From assembly GCA_031272575.1 (NCBI GenBank), contig JAISTO010000159.1, positions 1-24,674 of the forward strand: a DNA stretch of 24,674 nt, read 5' to 3'. The DNA comes from Treponema sp. (lineage in GTDB: Bacteria > Spirochaetota > Spirochaetia > Treponematales > Breznakiellaceae). Positions 1 to 8,800 of this stretch are shown here, piece by piece. The notes under the pieces are model-generated. The model was not told where the DNA came from, did no database searches, and saw only the letters and a program-made list of their open reading frames with translations. How positions within the stretch are numbered: position 1 is the first letter of the stretch; the number at the start of each line of letters is the position of its first letter. The translations under genes and the position numbers were made by a program.

Positions 1-109
1 TTTTTCGTATGCCGCGGCGATCGGGTTTTTCAATTCGCTCGTCAATCTGGCGCTCATTTTGATTGTGAACCGCATCTCGAAAAAAATGAGCGAGACGAGT
101 TTGTGGTAG
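1..109 (+). CDS. ABC sugar transporter permease, LplB/YteP type (3' end only)
   Basis: Only the last 35 codons are present, read from position 2 to the TAG at 107-109. They end in NRISKKMSETSLW, the typical C-terminus of LplB/YteP-family permeases, which use ISKK/ISRK followed by ETSLW. A hydrophobic last membrane helix (FFNSLVNLALILIV) precedes it. In this family the protein is one of two inner-membrane permease subunits that pair with a lipoprotein binding protein to import complex sugars or oligosaccharides. It lies 10 bp ahead of the second permease, the usual LplB-LplC order, so the two belong to one operon. The binding protein and the ATPase are not in the window. Confidence 0.85.
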   Translation, partial: FSYAAAIGFFNSLVNLALILIVNRISKKMSETSLW

Positions 110-119
110 GGGGCAGCAC

Positions 120-1067
120 ATGACGCCTGAAAAAATCGACGCACAGTCAATAAAACTACCGCCGGTCAAAGCGAAGGCGCTGAAACTGCGCGTCTCGGCT
201 GAAGATAAAGTGTACTATGGCTTCGTGTACGCCTTTACGACTCTGCTCCTCCTCCTCGTGCTCTACCCGATCATCTTCATCGTGTCCGCGTCGTTCTCGT
301 CACCCTTCGCCGTTTCGTCCGGGCAGGTGCTGCTCTTTCCGGTGGAGCCGAGTCTCGAAGGCTATACCGCCGTCTTCAAAGACAGCCGCATCCTGATCGG
401 GTACCGCAACACGCTCTTTTACACCGTCATCGGTACCCTCATCAACGTGTTCATGACGCTGATCTGCGCGTACCCCCTGGCGCGGAAAAAACTCCCGCAC
501 CGCGGCCCGCTGATGTTTTTCTTCACGTTCACCATGCTCTTTTCCGGCGGCATGATTCCCAACTACCTCCTGCTGCGCGATCTGCACATGCTCAACACGG
601 TTTGGGCTATTCTTATCCCCGGGGCCATCTCGGTCTACAGCATGATCATTACGCGCACGTTTATCAGCACGTCTATCCCCGACGAACTCCTCGAGGCCGC
701 GCAGATCGACGGGTGCAGCGACTTCATCTTTTTCTTTCGCTTCGTGATCCCGCTCTCGAAAGCGGTAATTGCGGTAATCGCGATGCAGTACGCGGTCGGA
801 CATTGGAACGCGTACTTCAACGCGTTCATCTATTTGACCAAACAGGAACTTTATCCGCTGCAGGTATTCTTGCGGGAAATTCTCGTGATGAATCAAATCG
901 CGGCAAACAACATCGTCGACCCGGAAGCGGCTGTGGCAATGCAGGGTCTGGCCGATCTGCTGAAGTACTCGCTTATCGTCATCTCCTCCGCTCCGATACT
1001 GTGCATCTATCCGTTTTTCCAAAAATATTTTGTGAAGGGCGTGATGATCGGATCGGTAAAAGGGTAG
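120..1067 (+). CDS. Carbohydrate ABC transporter permease, LplC/YtcP (MalG-like) type
   Basis: A 315-residue inner-membrane permease, the normal length for LplC/YtcP. The ATG at 120 follows a G-rich ribosome site (GGGGG, 109-113). The N-terminal 35 residues are cytoplasmic and polar, then about six membrane helices follow, the first near residues 38-58. The EAA loop that docks on the ATPase is clear: EAAQIDGCSD from residue 192, then FRFVIPLSKAVIAV. Family-typical stretches include AVSSGQV, GYRNTLFYT and FSGGMIPNYLL. It follows the partial LplB-type permease and sits 10 bp before the xylanase, so it probably imports xylo-oligosaccharides released by the neighbouring enzymes. The substrate is inferred from context only. 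Confidence 0.92.
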   Translation: MTPEKIDAQSIKLPPVKAKALKLRVSAEDKVYYGFVYAFTTLLLLLVLYPIIFIVSASFSSPFAVSSGQVLLFPVEPSLEGYTAVFKDSRILIGYRNTLFYTVIGTLINVFMTLICAYPLARKKLPHRGPLMFFFTFTMLFSGGMIPNYLLLRDLHMLNTVWAILIPGAISVYSMIITRTFISTSIPDELLEAAQIDGCSDFIFFFRFVIPLSKAVIAVIAMQYAVGHWNAYFNAFIYLTKQELYPLQVFLREILVMNQIAANNIVDPEAAVAMQGLADLLKYSLIVISSAPILCIYPFFQKYFVKGVMIGSVKG

Positions 1068-1077
1068 GAAGGGGTAT

Positions 1078-3570
1078 ATGATGATGAAAAAAATGTTTGC
1101 CTGGTTTTTCGTGGGGCTCCTTGCGGCGTGCGCGACGTTTGGCGGAGGGGAACCTGAGGCCAGGGTGATTAACTTTGACGATCTTACTTCGTTTTCGCTC
1201 AACGAAAATTATTTTTTCGGGGCGGAATACCGGGGGCCGGTGTCGCTCTCGCAGGAGCGGGATCACAGCACGGGGCGAGGGCAGAGTGTGAAACTGTCCA
1301 ATCGTGCGAAGGCGGATCACCGGATAAAGTTTGTCGATTTGATTACGCGGGAAGACCTGAACCGGACGCTTGCGATAAGCGTGTGGGTGTATTCACCCGA
1401 GCGCGACGCGGAGGGGGTCACCGTGGGGCTCTACGGCCCGCAGGGGCATCCGGACGCGTACACGCCGGTCGTCTCGAAGTCCGTTGATGTGCCGCAGGGC
1501 GAGTGGACGCAAATCAAACTTGAGTACGACTATGTTTCAGTGGAGGTGAATGAAATCGGAATCGATCAGAGGCCGCCGCGGGTAGGGACCGCGACGGTGT
1601 TGTATGTTGACGACATCGAGATTATCCCGAAAAAGATTGAAGTGGTCGAAGGGGGCTACAAGGGCCTGCCGCTCCGCGCGGTCGAGAAGCCGGGCCGCAG
1701 ACCGCTGCCGCTTTCGCCGGTGAGCGGGACCGGCTATGACGACCTGCTCTTTTACGAGCGGGTCTTCTCCGCGAAGGACCGCCTGACACCGGAGCAGAAG
1801 TTCCGCGCGCTGCCCCCCGGCCGCGTGGTCGCCGATCAGAACACGCTCATGTCAGCGCGGGTCTTCGGCCAGGATTACGGCGCGACCGAGCAGGTGGATG
1901 TTGACGGGATGCCGTTTTCGAAGGCCTGGCAGATCACGGTGAAGCAGACGCCCGCGGTGCTGTGGGACTATCAACTTTCGATTCCCTATTTAAAAGAGGG
2001 CGAGGATTTTAAAGACGGCGACAGTATGCTGCTCGTCTTCAGTATGCGCACCATCGAAACGGGCATGGAGGACGGCAACGGCAAGGTGCAATGCACACTC
2101 GAACAGGACGCGCCGCCTTACAGCAAGGCGCTGCAGGAAAACGTCTTTACGATTGCGGGGCGCGGCTGGCTCACCGTCTACCTGCCTTTCAAGGCGGCCT
2201 CCGGTTACACGCGGCCTTTTATCCGCCTGGGCTACGGCCTGCAAAAGATTCAATTCGGCGGCTATCAGATTATCAATTACGGGAAAGAAGTGAAAGTTGC
2301 CGACCTGCCGACTTCATCAATTATGGAAACGACGGATGGCCGGGAACTGTTTGACCGCAATTTCAAATGGCGCAAAGACGCCTGGGATCGCATTCAAAAG
2401 ATTCGCAAGGGGGATATTACCATCATCGTTAAAGACGCGGAAGGCAGCGCGCTCGCTGACGCGGAAGTGAAACTGGATATGTACGAGCACGAGTTCCAGT
2501 GGGGCACCGCGGTGGGAAATGATCTGCTCGCGAAAAATTCCCGCGCCGACAAATACCGCGCCGCGCTCTCGCTGCTCTTTAACGGCGCGGTGCTGGAAAA
2601 CGCGCACAAGTGGATTCCCTACGAAAACGATCCGGGCGCGGCGCGCCGCTCTTACGACGCGGCGCGCGCGCTGGGGCTCCGTTTCATACGCGGCCACACG
2701 CTCATGTGGGATCGCGCCTTTCCCGCGGGCTGGCAGGACAACACGTCCATTCCCAAAAATGTGTACACGCTTTTGGAAAAGCGTGACAAGGCCGGCCTGG
2801 ACGCGGCGGTGAAAGCGCACTTCCTGAAAATCACCGGGGACTACAAAGGCCAGTTGGCCGATTGGGATGTGGTGAACGAACTGCTCAACAACCACGCGAT
2901 CCGCGATGTATACGGAGACGGGGTGCTTGCGGACTGGTACGCCTGGGCGCGGGAGGGGGCCGGGCCTGACACGCGGCTCTTTATCAACGAGACGGGCCTT
3001 ACCGGAAACAACCCAACGGCCGCAAACAATTTCCGCAAGGTGCTCGACAGCATGACGCGCTTAAAAGTGGACTTCGACGGCATCGGGATTCAGAGTCATT
3101 TCGGCAACGACAAGATCGGGCCGGAAAGTTTTTACGATATGCTCGAGCAATTCAAAGGCTACGGCAAACTGCTCAAGGTGACGGAATTCGATGTGGGCTA
3201 CAACATTTCCGCGTCTGACCGCGAGTACGAGGCGAGTTTTGTCCGGGATATTTTGATCGCGGCCTTTAGTCAGGAAAACATGAACGGCTTTTTTATGTGG
3301 GGCTTTTTTTCCGGGGATCACTGGCTCAACAACGCGCCGATCTTCGATCCGAACTTCGGCCTGAAGGAATCCGGGAAACAGTATGTCGATCTGGTTTACA
3401 ACAAGTGGTTCACCCGCACAGGCGGCGCGGTGAACAAGGACGGTGTGTACAAGACCCGCGGCTTTTACGGCGACTACGAGGTCACCGTTACAGCCGGCGG
3501 AAAAACAAAAACCGTGGAAGCGCGTTTCCTCCGTGGGGGGGAGGGGCGCCTTAACGTGGTAATGGATTAA
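1078..3570 (+). CDS. Lipoprotein GH10 endo-beta-1,4-xylanase with two N-terminal binding-type modules
   Basis: An 830-residue secreted lipoprotein. Three ATGs in a row (1078, 1081, 1084) follow AGGAAGGGG; the first is used here. The signal peptide ends in LLAAC, giving lipidation at Cys18. Order: jelly-roll-like module (about 30-185) of the type repeated through this locus; a joining segment with GLPL and GRRPLPLS; a second CBM4/9- or CBM22-like module (about 255-410); the GH10 barrel (about 428-778); a small C-terminal beta domain (about 782-830). The catalytic pair is visible: acid/base Glu601 in WDVVNE and nucleophile Glu703 in VTEFDVG. The usual GHTLVWH is here GHTLMWD (His540 to Asp545). 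It should cut the beta-1,4-xylan backbone at the cell surface. It lies directly downstream of the permease and upstream of the deacetylase. Confidence 0.92.
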   Translation: MMMKKMFAWFFVGLLAACATFGGGEPEARVINFDDLTSFSLNENYFFGAEYRGPVSLSQERDHSTGRGQSVKLSNRAKADHRIKFVDLITREDLNRTLAISVWVYSPERDAEGVTVGLYGPQGHPDAYTPVVSKSVDVPQGEWTQIKLEYDYVSVEVNEIGIDQRPPRVGTATVLYVDDIEIIPKKIEVVEGGYKGLPLRAVEKPGRRPLPLSPVSGTGYDDLLFYERVFSAKDRLTPEQKFRALPPGRVVADQNTLMSARVFGQDYGATEQVDVDGMPFSKAWQITVKQTPAVLWDYQLSIPYLKEGEDFKDGDSMLLVFSMRTIETGMEDGNGKVQCTLEQDAPPYSKALQENVFTIAGRGWLTVYLPFKAASGYTRPFIRLGYGLQKIQFGGYQIINYGKEVKVADLPTSSIMETTDGRELFDRNFKWRKDAWDRIQKIRKGDITIIVKDAEGSALADAEVKLDMYEHEFQWGTAVGNDLLAKNSRADKYRAALSLLFNGAVLENAHKWIPYENDPGAARRSYDAARALGLRFIRGHTLMWDRAFPAGWQDNTSIPKNVYTLLEKRDKAGLDAAVKAHFLKITGDYKGQLADWDVVNELLNNHAIRDVYGDGVLADWYAWAREGAGPDTRLFINETGLTGNNPTAANNFRKVLDSMTRLKVDFDGIGIQSHFGNDKIGPESFYDMLEQFKGYGKLLKVTEFDVGYNISASDREYEASFVRDILIAAFSQENMNGFFMWGFFSGDHWLNNAPIFDPNFGLKESGKQYVDLVYNKWFTRTGGAVNKDGVYKTRGFYGDYEVTVTAGGKTKTVEARFLRGGEGRLNVVMD
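1165..1632 (+). repeat. Shared module, copy 1 of 8 (in first xylanase)
   Basis: This is the most diverged copy. It opens with INFDDL, has LSQERDHSTGRG and SVKLSNR in place of SLKW-NR, keeps SVWVY at the central strand and ends in YVDDIEI. Its position at the N-terminus, before the catalytic domain, supports a binding or anchoring role. Confidence 0.7.
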
Positions 3571-3576
3571 GGAGGT
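3569..3576 (+). promoter_or_regulatory. Strong Shine-Dalgarno AAGGAGGT
   Basis: AAGGAGGT is a full anti-16S match. It overlaps the stop codon of the xylanase and lies 4 nt before the ATG at 3581. It fixes the start of the deacetylase gene and shows the two genes are transcribed together. Confidence 0.8.
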
Positions 3577-3580
3577 TCGT

Positions 3581-5800
3581 ATGAAACGACCAAAAAACGT
3601 ACGCGTAAGCGGCCGCGCCCTCATTACGGGAGCGCTCGTTTCGGCTCTGTCTCTGCTCGCCGCGGGCTGCCCGCCCGCGGACGGCATCGATTACGAGGGG
3701 GCCGGGGGAGGGGGATTGGACTCAAATACCATTGAGTGGGTGACCGCCCAGAATATCATCTTTGATGATCTGGGAAGTTTCACTGATTTTGCGGTAGGCG
3801 GCGGCGCCAACAAGGACAACGATTTCTCGCTGTCTTCTGATCAGGATCATACAGCAGGTTCTGGTGCCCATAAGAGTCTGAAGTGGACAAATCGGACTGA
3901 AAAATATTACCGGTGCCGGTTTGAAAATTTCTTTAAGACTGAAGATGTCGGCAGGGCATTCAAATTGACACTGTGGGTGTATTCTGCTGTGGCAACTTCC
4001 GTGCAGTTATGTCTCTTCACCAATGATGGGACAAGTACTGATCCGGTTGCGGATCCCTCGGGCAGTGTTACGAGTCCCGATTCGTATGCGCTCGCGGCCG
4101 GTGTGTGGACCGAACTCACCTGGCCGAAGAACACGGAGTATTATGAGCACACGAACGATCACATAAACTTTGGCATTCAGCAATCGAATTCGAGTGCTGA
4201 TAATGTGACGCTTGCGCCGACGCTTTACATTGACGACATTACTTTACAGGCTTCAAAAGTTGCGGGGTCGGAAGACACGTCGCAATCGACAGCAACGGCT
4301 GATAAAAATGCCATCCTCCAGGAAATCGACGACAACTGGGAGAGCATGGGCTACGCGAGTAAACCCACGAAGTACATGGCGCTCACTTACGATGACGGGC
4401 CGTCCGCTTACTCGCAGCAACTAATGGACGCGCTTGCCGCGAAGCAGGCGAAGGCGACGTTTTTTATTATCGGGAAAAAGATTGTTGACGGCGGCGAGAC
4501 CATGAAAGCGGTGGTGCGCGCTATGCGGGACAACGGCTGCGAGTTGGGAAACCACACGTACAATCATAAAGATTCTGCCGGTATGAACGCGCTCACGCAG
4601 GCCGAAATGGAAAAGGAGCTCGACGATTGCGACGCCGCCATCTACGCGGCGACCAACGCGGACGGCCATCCGGTGAAGCCGCGCTTTTCCCGCTCGTCCA
4701 ATGTGGTGCACACCAACAACGTCAAAGCCGCCTGCGCGGTGAAGGGCTATCCCCTCATCGCGGGGCAGTCTACCCAGGACTACAATGGCGGCGCGAACGC
4801 GGGGAGCGCGCAGGCCATTGCGAACGCGCAGATCAACAACGATAAGCCCTGGCAGATCGCGCTCTCGCACGATCCGGCAAGCGGGCCTTCCGAGTTTATG
4901 CTTGCGGCGGTGCCGCTTATGATCGACGGGCTTCGCGCAAAAGGCTACTACTTCCTTACCTTGAGCGAGTTGGAGATAATGGCCGGCGGCACGGCGGAGG
5001 CGGGCGTCGTGTACAACGACTTCGCAAGCCTCCCCCCCGCTGCCGCCGATCCGCCCGCAGCCCCGCCCGCTAATGTGCAGGTTACCCCGACGGACACCTC
5101 GCTTACGATTAGTTGGGACGCCGCCGCTGACGCGACGAAATATCAGTACGCGTACAGCGCAACCGATTCGCAGCCTGTGGATGGCTGGGCCGAAACGACC
5201 GCGCGCACCGTTACGGTGAACGGGCTTACGCCCTCGACGCCGTACTACGTGTGGGTGAAGGCGGGAAACGCGGCAGGCTGGAGCGCGGAAGCGGCACGCG
5301 GAACCGGGACGACGCTTGCGGAGGTGGTGTACAGCACAAGGACGAGTTACGACTTTGAGGTGTCCTCTTTTACTGCTTACGATGTCGGCGGAGATGCCCA
5401 AAAAGAACATATCACCCTTTCGACAGAACAAAATCATACGACCGCGGGAACAAAAAGTTTAAAGTGGACGAGCCGGGTGAAAGATTACTACCGCTGTAAA
5501 TTCACCGGAATGTTTTCATCGAGCGATATTGGGAAATCGTTCAGAGTGACTATGTGGGTGTATCCTTCCGCTGCCACGACTATTGAAATAGGCGGCTATG
5601 CGTCAGGAGGCGCACCTGTAGTGGGGACAACGCAGACCTACGAAACCGCGGCAAACACCTGGACCGAACTGGTGTGGCTTTACACCCATACTAACGAAAC
5701 CATCATTTCAGTTGGCGTCGAGGAGGCAGTCCCCGGTGAGGATGCTTACGCGGCCACGATCTACATCGACGATGTGCTTGTCGAGGAGGCGGGGGATTAA
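3581..5800 (+). CDS. Lipoprotein CE4 polysaccharide deacetylase with FN3 and two shared modules
   Basis: 739 residues. The signal peptide ends in LAAGC, lipidated at Cys30. Order: shared module (about 57-225); CE4/NodB deacetylase domain (about 260-475); fibronectin type III domain (about 493-585, with SWDAA, YYVWVKAGN and GWS); second shared module (589-736). CE4 motifs: TYDDGP (269-274, metal Asp272), HTYNH (metal His325 and His329), and the motif-5 histidine in LSHDP (His430). Motif 3, normally like FRAPN in the paralogue at 12179, reads SRSSN here: the Arg371 position is kept but the Pro is lost, so activity may be altered. Between xylanases, removal of acetyl groups from xylan is the likeliest role; chitin or peptidoglycan deacetylation is possible in this family. 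Confidence 0.88.
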   Translation: MKRPKNVRVSGRALITGALVSALSLLAAGCPPADGIDYEGAGGGGLDSNTIEWVTAQNIIFDDLGSFTDFAVGGGANKDNDFSLSSDQDHTAGSGAHKSLKWTNRTEKYYRCRFENFFKTEDVGRAFKLTLWVYSAVATSVQLCLFTNDGTSTDPVADPSGSVTSPDSYALAAGVWTELTWPKNTEYYEHTNDHINFGIQQSNSSADNVTLAPTLYIDDITLQASKVAGSEDTSQSTATADKNAILQEIDDNWESMGYASKPTKYMALTYDDGPSAYSQQLMDALAAKQAKATFFIIGKKIVDGGETMKAVVRAMRDNGCELGNHTYNHKDSAGMNALTQAEMEKELDDCDAAIYAATNADGHPVKPRFSRSSNVVHTNNVKAACAVKGYPLIAGQSTQDYNGGANAGSAQAIANAQINNDKPWQIALSHDPASGPSEFMLAAVPLMIDGLRAKGYYFLTLSELEIMAGGTAEAGVVYNDFASLPPAAADPPAAPPANVQVTPTDTSLTISWDAAADATKYQYAYSATDSQPVDGWAETTARTVTVNGLTPSTPYYVWVKAGNAAGWSAEAARGTGTTLAEVVYSTRTSYDFEVSSFTAYDVGGDAQKEHITLSTEQNHTTAGTKSLKWTSRVKDYYRCKFTGMFSSSDIGKSFRVTMWVYPSAATTIEIGGYASGGAPVVGTTQTYETAANTWTELVWLYTHTNETIISVGVEEAVPGEDAYAATIYIDDVLVEEAGD
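3749..4255 (+). repeat. Shared module, copy 2 of 8 (N-terminus of first deacetylase)
   Basis: It reads IIFDDLGSF, then DHTAGSGAHKSLKW, LWVY and LYIDDI. The DNA is visibly less GC-rich than the deacetylase domain that follows. About 44 bases from 3841 match copy 5 (from 8602) at 38 positions, and the differences are silent, which points to recent duplication or gene conversion. Confidence 0.8.
5345..5794 (+). repeat. Shared module, copy 3 of 8 (C-terminus of first deacetylase)
   Basis: It opens SYDFEVSSF instead of FDDL, then has LSTEQNHTTAG, SLKWTSR, MWVY and IYIDDV. It ends the protein within about three residues, so the module is a complete C-terminal unit and not the start of a longer domain. 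Confidence 0.75.
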
Positions 5801-5868
5801 CGCGAAGTTCGCGATAAATGGAATCCTTTGGGGGGAAGCCCCCGGATTGATATTGCTATTGGAGGCAT
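5801..5868 (+). other. Intergenic hairpin region between deacetylase and Ig-like lipoprotein genes
   Basis: This gap holds a small palindrome CGCGAAGTTCGCG (5801-5813). A second hairpin pairs AATCC (5822-5826) and GGGGG (5831-5835) with CCCCC (5839-5843) and GGATT (5844-5848), with a short TTT bulge. No U-run follows, so it is a weak terminator at best. It may be a processing or attenuation site inside the operon. Confidence 0.35.
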
Positions 5869-5869
5869 T

Positions 5870-8800
5870 ATGAAAAAAACGAGGAAGAGAAGCGCGGCGC
5901 TTTTTGCCGCTCTTGTGGCCGTCGCTCTTGTTGGGTGTCCTTCCGGGACAAACGACACGACGACGAATCCCGTGACGGGCGTGACCATTACGCTGCCCGG
6001 CGGAACTGCGGCGGGCGCCTCGCTTGACATTGGTCAGGGCGAGACGATTACCCTGGGGAAAACGACGGCAGGCGGCGCGCCCACCGAGGTGACTTGGGAA
6101 AGCAGCAACACGGATGCCGTGACGGTGACGAGCACGGGCACTATCGAAGGCGTGGGAGCGCCTGGCACCTCGGCGCTGATAACCGTGAGCGCGTCCAACG
6201 CTGACAACGAGACGCCCGTGACCGACTCGATCACCGTGACGGTGAAGGCCGCGAATCTGGGCGGGAGCATCGTCGTCAACCACTCGGAGGCGCTGACGAT
6301 TAGCGCGGTCGCGATTTCGATTTACACCAGCGCGGATAGTTGGGACGATGCGGAACTCCTCAAAACAGTGGATGCGGCAGAGGACACGGATCAGGAAGCT
6401 GACTCTGACACCTGGTCGTACGCCGCCTACATTGATGACTCAAACGAAGCCGTGTATCTTGAGGCAAAAGTGACCGTAAGCGTTGGGGTTGGGGGGGATG
6501 ATTACGATTTCACCCTGAAGGAAAATGAAACGGCAGCGGTAACTGACGAGGGCGCCGATTTGTCAGAGGCGCAATTCTACGCGGTGACCTTTACCGTGGG
6601 CGAGCACGGCAGTTCCGCAAGCGCGGTTTTTGCGGGAGGGGAGCCGATTGCGGTGCCGCTCGACGCAGAGACCGTCTACCCCGCGCTTAAAGACGCCGCA
6701 CTTTCGCTTTCCGCTGAAGGCGGCACGAACTACGGCAAGGTCATAAAGGTGGATGGCGCGGCTTATGAAGCTGAGGTGACCATTGACGCGGATAAAGCGG
6801 TGAGCATCACGTTCCCGCGGAAGATCGACTCGGTGACGATTACCAATGCGACCCCACTCACCATTGATGTTAATGGCGAGATAACTCTGGAGTATGAAAT
6901 TGCCCCCGAAGAGGCAGCGGCTACGGCAACGGTCACATGGGAGAGTGACAGCAACGCGGTTCAGGTGGATACGGCAACCGGCAAGATAACGGGCAAAACC
7001 GCGCAGGGAAGCGCGACCATAACCGCGAGCGCAAAAAATGACGGGATGGAAGAGCCCGTCACAGATACCATTGCGGTGACCGTGAACGAGACGCCTAACC
7101 TGGGCGGAAGTATGACGGTCAACTATGTGAGCCCCGCAGAGGTAACCGAGGTGTCGCTTGCGATTTATCAGAGCAGCGGCAAGACGAACATTATAAAAAC
7201 GATAAACGCGACAACGTCAGATCACACCAATTGGAGTTATCTCACATTTATTTCCGACATTCCGGGGACGGTGTACATCGTTCCGACAGTCACGGTGAGC
7301 GGCGTCTCGTTTGAACTTGCGGAGGAAACGATTACAGCGTCCACAAGCGCCAACTTGACTACCGCGCAATTCTATAAGATAAGCGCGAGCGCGGCCGGCA
7401 GCGGGACTCTTACCGTGGCAGGCAGTTTCGGCGAGTCGAAGGTGCTTCAGGCCCAGACACTCGCGTGGCCCGTGCTGCCGGGGGCAACCTTCACACTTGC
7501 GACTTCGAATATAGCAGCCGGCTACGAGCAGACGACGCTTACGGTAAACACGGTGGACTACACCACTGAAGTGACGGTCAACGAAGACAAAACCGTGGCG
7601 GCGGCGTTCACTCAAAAGCCGATCACCGGTGTGACGATAAAACTGGGAAGCGAGGCCGTGACCGCGCTCGTCTTCGATACGGCCGCAACCGCAACGCTGA
7701 CCTATGAGGTTACCCCCGCAGACGCGATTGTTGAATCTTTCACATGGGGAACTGACAACGAATCGGGAGCAACGGTAGGCAGCGCTTCGGGGCTGGTGAC
7801 TGGCGTTACCACCGGCCAGACCGCAATCATTACAGGCACAGCAGCGAATGCCACCTCATCGATTCCCGCAACAGTGACGGTGACGGTACGGTCGAATGTC
7901 ATCAGGCAAATGATCTTTGACGACTTGAGCACTGCGGGTACCGGCGGGTTTAGAGAAACAACCCAATCTCCTATTAGTGGGACTGGGGCTGATCCCATTT
8001 TTGATTATCAACTTGGGGGATATACCTCGAAACCCTCGCCATCACCTGTCGTCCTTTCAACCGACTATGATCACACGAATGCTGGCAGCGGTGCTCATCA
8101 AAGCCTCAAATGGCCTGAAAGACCTGAAAAGTCTGCCAGACTCAAACTTGACAAAATATTTAGTCCAGCCGATGTTGGGCGGACATTTAACATCAGTCTG
8201 TATATGTACTCTGCAACGGCAACAAGTGTACGGGTCGGGGCATTCCGTCAGAGTAATGTAACGAGCGGTGGGGATGGGGCTAATCCTGTCTCTGTAATCA
8301 CAGTATCTCTTACAGCCAATGAATGGACTCATGTGTCATGGAACACCTATACACACACCGATCCAACGGTTACCCAGTTGGCGTTTGATCAAATTGGATC
8401 CGACACCCTCGTCGATACATTCTATTTTGACGATATCCTGGTAACGGCTACCCCAGTGGTGGAGATTGTGGTAAAGAGCATCATATTTGATGATCTCGAT
8501 GCGTTTACTGCAACAACAGATAATACGACTGCACCGGCAACGATCAACGACTGGCAAGGTGGCGGGGGGACAAGCTCCAGCAACGTAACCCTTTCAACAG
8601 ATCAGGACCATACAGCAGGCTCCGGCGCCCACAAGAGTCTTAAGTCAGCCAACCGGACAGGAGCATACTACCGGATCAAGTTTGAAAAAATGTTCAGTAC
8701 CGCGGATATCGGCAGAACATTTAATGCCAGTATGTGGGTATACACTGGTACAGCAACATGGATACAACTATCTGCCTACGCTCTCGGAGGATCGGTCGTA

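Noticed and set aside
4421..5437. Long minus-strand open frame opposite the first deacetylase
   Set aside because: Arg/Val/His-rich translation without domains; mirror of a GC-rich gene with strong motifs on the plus strand.
5828..5869. TTG start for the Ig-like lipoprotein
   Set aside because: It lies in the hairpin, lacks a ribosome site and would bury the signal peptide; the ATG at 5870 follows GGAGG.
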